A stretch of 64,000 nucleotides of DNA from Gnetum montanum (Eukaryota; Streptophyta; Gnetopsida; Gnetales; Gnetaceae), in assembly GCA_015680685.1 (NCBI GenBank), contig MNCI01034697.1, positions 136,059 to 200,058 of the forward strand, read 5' to 3'. Below the pieces are notes generated by a model. That model was not told where the DNA came from and searched no databases. It saw nothing but the letters and a program-made list of their open reading frames with translations. How positions within the stretch are numbered: position 1 is the stretch's first letter; every line of letters begins with the position of its first letter. Shown one piece after another: positions 58,321 to 64,000 of this stretch. The translations under genes and the position numbers were made by a program.

Positions 58321-59911
58321 ATGTCTCTCTCACAAGACTATGATAATGCAACAACTAGTAAGGCAATTCATTGGAGAACCAACGAATTATATGATGAAGA
58401 AGATGAAGTTTGGAGTACCCAATCTGACGTAGGGGTTTTCTATGAACATAAAAAAAGACAACATCATCACAACTCATGAATGCATAACATACCTAGTGAA
58501 GATGAACCCCTACTAACCACTACAAGCCTAGCAGAAATACAAGAGTTTGTTCGAATATCCCGTAGGCATCACAAGGAAAGCTGTCTACCCAAGATTGACT
58601 TAAACAACTTTCCCAAGTTCTTAGGAGGCTATAATTTAGATCCACAACATCAACTACATTTCTTTCGTGATGCCTATGTATGGAATAATATTGATAATGG
58701 ATGGAAAAAACTTAAAGCTCTTTCCTGCGACACTCGTTGGCCAAGAAAAAGTATGGTATAGTTCGTTAAAACAAAAATCAATTCAATGTTGGTCAACAAT
58801 GGTAGAACATTTCAACAAAAGATATCAAAAATATGCCAGAGTGTGAGCCTTGAGGAGACAAATCCAAGAATGGAAACAAGAATAACATGAAGCCTTGGAC
58901 ATGGCCTTAGAAAGATATTATGCACTGTTAAACAACTACCTAGACCATGGGTTCTTTGAGGAAAGGCTAATGTACCATATCATAGATGGGATTTGTAATG
59001 AAACAAGGGAGACCCTAGGAATGTATGCCCGAGGTCAACTATATAAGCTACAAACCCATCAATTCCAAGAGCTTATCAAGTGGGTAGTAAAAGAAGAAGG
59101 AGAAATGGCTAAATGGGAAAACATTGAAAAATCTCAACAGGCCCAAAACCTTAAATTAACAAGGGCCCATGATTATTAAGAGGAGGAATCAACTCACCTC
59201 AAGGAGGTGGAATCATCTTTGCCAATACTACTATCATGGGATGAAGTTGAGATAAAGATCAATAAGATGATGGAATGGATGCATAAAAAATGTAGAGAAT
59301 ATGCTAACATTATTGGAGGTAGAGTCATGATGAATGAAGAAGTGGGATAAAATATCCTTAGACAATCGAAAAGAAGGGTTGAAAAAAATAAGATCTCAAT
59401 TGCCAATCATATGTATCAATGCAACATTTGCCTGTATGATCACCCTAAGGGCCAATGTTCAATCTTGTCACATTTACAGGATAATTGGGGAATAGTGTTA
59501 CATCTAGAGTTCATATAGAGATAATATGTTTGATCACAGTGGCAACAATCTCAGTTGTGGGGGAGGCCACCTCCAAACTAGTTACACCCTTCATACCATC
59601 TGAACCTAAGTGCTTATCAAGTTCAACATCTTGTTTTCCCAACTAGGTCAACATCCTCTATCTCACCACATTATTATTCTTCTCCTCAATACTATCAACC
59701 CATATCCTCTCCAATAGGACCACCACTTCATGTACATTATACTTCTCCTCAATTTCAACATTCTCATCCTTCACCTCCTTCTACATTTCCACCAACTATA
59801 CTTGAAGGGTTTACACCATAGTAGCAATCCACAAATATTACTTGTACTTCTGATGACAATAGTAGTGGGAACTCTCCTCAATATCGAAGATGCCCCTTCT
59901 TTCGGCATGAT
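58321..59911 (+). pseudogene. Gag, element G (interrupted by H)
   Basis: Start MSLSQDYDN at 58321. Open 58480-58761 carries LNNFPKFLGGYNLDPQHQL and NIDNGWKKLKAL. Open 58895-59179 carries MALERYYALLNNYL and MYHIIDGICNETRETLGMYA. A complete zinc knuckle, CNICLYDHPKGQC (C-x2-C-x3-H-x4-C, 59419-59457), is present. H inserts in the Pro-rich tail at 59912. Frames are broken by stops and shifts. Confidence 0.82.
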
Positions 59912-61023
59912 TGTGATGTCTAAAAACATTGGTGGCTGGAACACTGAGAGATCACTGGGCATACAGCCTAACCTCGAATCCACAAGAGGGCAGTGTTGAA
60001 GAAAATGGAAATGGGTTGCCCTAAATAGTTTTTTCGATCAAACAGGGACTTATGTGGTGTTAAAAAGACCATGTGTGAGAAGATTTTATACTAAGTTATG
60101 CATGGAAATCCGTTCCAATTAAGCTAGAGTGTAGTAGGGTGTCTTGGCCTAAGAATAATGACATGAACATGCAAACATGTATGAAAAAAGTGAGAAAATA
60201 CAAGTGTTATGCTAAATGCGAAAGAGAAATGGTTGAGAAATGCAAAAGAGTTTGAGAATAGTAGTGCACTACCCCTAAAGAGGGAGTGTAGCTAATTCAC
60301 AAAGGGATACATAGTGTATAATAGGCGTAGTGGGAGCATAGTCATAGCCTCGATGGTGTCAGGCTATGAAGTTTGGTGCTCACTATGTTGAATTGTGCAT
60401 GTTGGGTTGGGAGCCACAATGTACCATGCGATCTTCTACAAGGCTATAATGGGGTTGTCATGTACCATGCATTATAGCTGTGCCTTTCTTTTGATGTGGT
60501 GTGCTCTGGGTCTAATTCACCCACAAAGCTAAGTACCAAGATGCTAAAGTACTGAATGCCAAATGGAAGTGCCAAGTACCTTACTAGTGAAAAATGGAAG
60601 CCAACCCTCTCTCTTCTCCCCTCTCGTCCCTTTTTTTAAAAGAGGGTTAAGGGGTATTTATAGGGCTAGGGTTAGCCAAAAATGTGAATTAGGTGCCACA
60701 TTGCAGTGTAGTGGGTGGGACCATGCTCATCCCATGTTACGTGTGGGACATGGGACACTAGCTACAATGCTAGATAGGGTGCTACATTATAGTAGACATG
60801 GTGCTACACTATAGTAGACATGGTGCTATGCTACACAGCGTAACAGGGTGACACGTGAATCTGTAGAAAGTGTCAGCATTCTAACACCAAAAAATTTTGC
60901 AAATCTAACAATTGGAGCTGACTACACTCAACACTTGAAAAAATATGGGCAAAGTGCCATCATTTTGACACTTAGCCATATTTGTAGTCATGATGCCAAG
61001 GCCCAAAATTTTGTGGTGTTTCA
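59912..61023 (-). mobile_element. 3' LTR of element H (1112 bp)
   Basis: On the minus strand it starts TGAAACACCACAAAATTTTG and ends TTAGACATCACA. It is shorter than the LTRs of A, C and S because U3 has only one palindrome region (60775-60846). TATAAATA lies at 60655-60662 (minus). Confidence 0.87.
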
Positions 61024-61024
61024 A

Positions 61025-61076
61025 TGGCCCCTCTTTGTTGACGTCTAGAGGAGTGGCCTAAGAGACATTGACAAAG
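61025..61076 (-). promoter_or_regulatory. PPT stem-loop and polypurine tract, element H
   Basis: Minus-strand polypurine tract AAAGAGGGGCCA lies one base from the LTR. Arms at 61033-61045 and 61064-61076 pair at 11 of 13 positions, counting one G-T pair. Confidence 0.72.
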
Positions 61077-62159
61077 AATTACAAAACACCATAGTAGACA
61101 TGTCACCAACATCACTCGTCGGCACAAGATCGAATGTCACTTTACCATGCTCAAGAGTGATATGGAAATAAGGTTACGCTAAGGGAAAAAGGTGTATAGG
61201 CAATGCTAGAGAGGTGAAATTTGAACTGTGGGAATGAAATGCAAATAGTGGATCATGGTGTACGATACAAATTTAGCATGGCTGACAGTGACCATGGCAT
61301 TAAGTGGTTTTCCCTTGAAATGTTAATCTCTCGTCAGAGTGCTTATGAGAGCATCAAAGTTGATTCAAGGATAGGAAAATTGTGAAGCTATAGCATTGTC
61401 AATTTTCTTAGGGATGTGTTTTTCCCCATTCTTTTTTTTGTTATGTTATGAGGAAAACCTTCTTTGGGTTTGGCTTACTATTAAATGTTAGCTGCAAGCT
61501 AGCTTTCCAAGAGATGGGCTTTGTTTCCTAGGGATGATTTGTGTTACATCCACCTGGGCTTTGATCATGCAATAGAGGCTCCCAATAGAACAAGTTGTAT
61601 TACATCAACCATGGGTTCTATAGTTGATATGAAGAGGATGCTATATGCATCACAGTGTGTATGCATCCAAGGGATGTGTAATCATGAGTATGTGGGAGAT
61701 GAGAGGATATGGGATGACAAAGTGGATGTGCAAAGGTTGTAATGAGGATGAGGGGGATGTCCAATTTTGAGTGGCTTAGCTAGTCCAATCATGAAAATTA
61801 GAGCAATGTGGTAACTTGCTACTGTGATGAGATGCATCTTTGCATGAGCATCTTCGAGGCTTCATCCTACAAACACCACTCTGAGAAGACAAGAAAACCA
61901 CACAACATGAAATGTAAGTGTAAATGATAGATGTAAAGATGCTACAAGTGCTAGATGTGAAGATGCTATAAATGTGTCAAATGCTATGCCAAATGCAAGT
62001 TCTCAGGAAGCTAGTGAAAGTGCCAAGGTGATGATGTTGTGAGTGCTCTAAAGGCCACACTGATGGCAAGTGCTCCGAAAGATCAGTAGAATGGTGGGGG
62101 AAGATGATGCTACAAATGCCCCAAAGGATTTCACCAATGGCAAGTGCTCGAATAGATTA
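61077..62159 (-). other. Noncoding 3' region of element H with a possible splice acceptor
   Basis: No supported frame. On the minus strand TGGTGTTTGTAG ends at 61867, at the place equivalent to the acceptor-like sites of A and C. A loose repeat of GCTACAAGTGCTAGATGTGA type occurs near 61935-61975. Confidence 0.45.
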
Positions 62160-62460
62160 GAAACATGCCAGTTTAAAGCCCTAGCAGACTGTGAACCCAG
62201 TTTAAGATTCTGGTTGATCATGATGTGCTAGTTTATAGTCCTAGCAGACTGTTGGATGCTAGTTTAACATTGTAGCAGACAGTGGATGTTGTGCCAGTTT
62301 AAAGTCATGACCCAAGAACAAGCTGTTGTGCTAGTTTAATGTCATGACCCAAGGACAAGTTGTTGTGCCAGCTTAATGTCATGACCCAAGGACAAGCTAT
62401 TGTGCTAGTTTAATGTCATGATCCAATGACAATCTGTGCCAGTTTATAGTCATAGCGGAC
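62160..62460 (-). repeat. Short tandem repeats, element H
   Basis: About eight units of the Tat module repeat. A younger-looking subset repeats TGTGCTAGTTTAATGTCATG with ACCCAAGGACAAG between units (62315-62430). Confidence 0.87.
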
Positions 62461-62976
62461 TACTTACCTTGCTTGTGTAAGGTGCGATGCTACATGCGTA
62501 GTCATGTTGTGTGCTTGAAAGATCTTGCAAAAATCAACTAGAAAGAATAACATCAAGTGGAAAATATTGTAAATAGAGGTGAAATGCATGAATGGAAGGA
62601 AAGCAGTGCAAAAATTGATAGTTTTAGGCCGTTCTGAGCTATAGGCTAGTTTAAGGCCTTTTTGGGCCATGTGTTTTTGTTGTTTTTCAAATGTAGTGCA
62701 TAACCTAAGTGGCTAGTTGCATAAACAAAGTAGAAATGTGTAAAAAAAAGTGAAGCTATGTGTGAACTAGGAAAGTAGGTGAAATATGAATGCATGAACA
62801 AATGCAACCCAAGCAAAAACCAAAAATGCATGGCCAATCAAGGCAAGGGGTGAGTTAGTGGTTAATGTGTTTTTGGCCAAGGAAAAGTATTGATGATGTA
62901 GTTGCTTCCTAATCAGGTGTGGATAAGGGGACATGCAAGGCTAAGGATCCTCTAGAAGGCTGTTGGCTTCAACTAC
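62461..62976 (-). other. Junction between short repeats and protease, element H
   Basis: No supported frame. A GTTTTAGGCCGTTCTGAG / GGCCTTTTTGGGCC block at 62620-62670 is related to the block next to protease in C. The opposite-strand gene and pol are missing here. Confidence 0.6.
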
Positions 62977-64000
62977 TCATTTGGGTGTGTTCACCTTAGG
63001 TGCTGTGTTGGTTGCCGTAGGTGTACCACCAAGAAACTCCTCTTTCAAAACTTGTGCCATGTCTATATCATGGATAGTTGAAGAGGAGGCATTATCATCA
63101 TGGATGATAACTTGACCATCTTCATATGGAAGGTGGATTTCTTGGTGGATGGGAGAGGAGACGACCCTTATTTGGGCTAGCCAAGGCCTACCTAGAATCA
63201 TGTTGAAAGCTAGCATCTCCTCTATGATAGTGAAATCTACACTAGTGGAGAATTTATCTCCTACCACAAAGGCTAAGTTGATTGTACCCCTGATTGTGAC
63301 ATGTGATTTGTTGAAGGATTGTATACATGTTGTTTTGGTTGGCCTGATTTCATCTGCTAGGTCTAGCTTGTTGATGACAGAGTACAAGACTACGTTTACT
63401 ACTACACCATCATCAACATGCACTTTGTGGATGGTGCACTACCCAACACATATGCTAATGGATAGTGGAGTTGTAGTGACCTTCCCTTGTTTAAGGTTGA
63501 CTTTGACTGCATTGTCGTAGAACACTAGGGATGTTGAAATTGATTCTTGTGGTGTAGGAGGCAACATTGTTGCACGGATGGATGCCTCAGTTGCAGGGAT
63601 GTCCTTTGTAACAGGAATGGATTCCAAGATTCAGTCCAATGCTTGGTAGTGAGTAGATGAGGTCATGACCAAGTCGTACATGCTCAACATTGTGTTCTTT
63701 TGCTTGAGTCTTTATTTCACCTGGGTTAGTGCAACTATGAAGTCTTTGTCATTGGTTGTTGTGTTGGCCTTGATTTCCTCCATGTGGCTTGAAAGATAGA
63801 TCTCTCAGGGAGGGGGCTTAGGCTTGGTTTTCTTGGCCTGCTTGGGGGTAAGGGTCCCAGTGTTTGGTTGTTTATTGTTGTTTATAAACTTTTCTTTAAC
63901 CATGGGGGTCATGATGCACTCGTTTATCCTCTTGTGTTGCCATTTGGTAGGCCTACCTGGGTTACTAATGGGGTCAGCTCTTGAAGGAGGAGAGATTGAG
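62977..64000 (-). pseudogene. Aspartic protease and upstream linker, element H (partial at window edge)
   Basis: The best kept protease of the window. The clean stretch 62977-63423 (148 codons) has HVDDGVVVNVVL, LAFVVGDKF, MILGRPWLAQI and a short tail ending with TGA. Upstream, 63439-63627 is open, and the linker NTMLSMYDLVMTS is recognisable near 63690, in the same frame with a few stops. The active-site triplet is D-D-G as in C and D. Confidence 0.83.

Larger units (their letters stand above)
57369..59911 (+). mobile_element. Element G: Athila-like element, 5' part
   Basis: LTR 57369-58176, primer site and gag, then interruption by H at 59912. It is closely related to F (gag start, LTR motifs, primer site). 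The rest lies beyond H, outside the window. Left flank CTCTT (57364-57368) is the expected half of its target duplication. Confidence 0.87.
59912..64000 (-). mobile_element. Element H: Tat-lineage element lacking RT to integrase
   Basis: On the minus strand it reads gag-protease linker (window edge), protease, short repeats, 3' region, PPT hairpin, 3' LTR. No RT, RNase H, integrase or opposite-strand gene lies between protease and the repeats, so it is a non-autonomous derivative. The 5' part lies right of the window. Left flank ATGAT (59907-59911) would be the target duplication. Confidence 0.85.

Noticed and set aside
63149-63520. 123-codon + strand frame near the right edge
   Set aside because: It is the complement of the H protease, whose minus-strand frame carries the family motifs.
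1-64000. tRNA, rRNA or other structured RNA genes
   Set aside because: No cloverleaf or rRNA signature was seen by eye. The only tRNA-related sequences are primer-binding sites. A tRNA search tool would be needed for a firm negative.

Overview
This window is plant nuclear DNA made almost entirely of decayed, nested Ty3/gypsy LTR retrotransposons. I find no host gene, rRNA, tRNA or CRISPR array. Small GT-AG introns, Tat-lineage pol genes with a second RNase H, and Athila-like elements with tRNA-Asp-type primer sites all point to a land plant, probably a large-genome seed plant. The species cannot be read from the sequence. Most open frames are interrupted by TAA/TAG/TGA codons that look like C-to-T or G-to-A decay.

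The scaffold of the window is one old Tat-lineage element, D (+ strand). It runs from 4785 to 57368 in pieces, about 14.7 kb once insertions are removed. Element A (+, 3' part, 1-4784) sits at its left visible edge. Athila-like E (+, 7939-19484, target duplication CACAT) lies inside an intron of D's antisense gene, and E itself carries a solo Tat LTR, S (11863-13721). Athila-like F (+, 25712-34373, duplication CTATC) and Tat element C (-, 35728-53373, duplication GAGCC) both landed in a ~181-bp tandem array inside D. Athila-like G (+, from 57369) broke D's 3' LTR, and Tat element H (-, from 59912) broke G's gag.

The Tat elements share this order: LTR, gag, protease, short tandem repeats, a multi-exon gene on the OPPOSITE strand, short tandem repeats, RT-RNase H-second RNase H-integrase, short tandem repeats, a 3' region, a hairpin with the polypurine tract, LTR. 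The opposite-strand gene is the most interesting object here. In C it has seven exons, six GT-AG introns and its own TATA box (43278-47085). The diverged copy in D keeps all six introns at matching places and similar exon lengths (about 1.05 kb for exon 3 in both). It seems to lie inside the region known to be an intron between protease and RT in Ogre-type elements. Its protein is not one I recognise.

The Athila-like elements E, F and G share gag, LTR and primer-site type. E kept protease, RT, RNase H and integrase. F lost all pol domains but carries a long second reading frame with a coiled-coil C-terminus, preceded by LTR-like GATATC motifs and a TATA box. H is a Tat derivative that lacks RT to integrase, probably through deletion between its short-repeat blocks. 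All coding remnants should be treated as pseudogenes unless stated otherwise.
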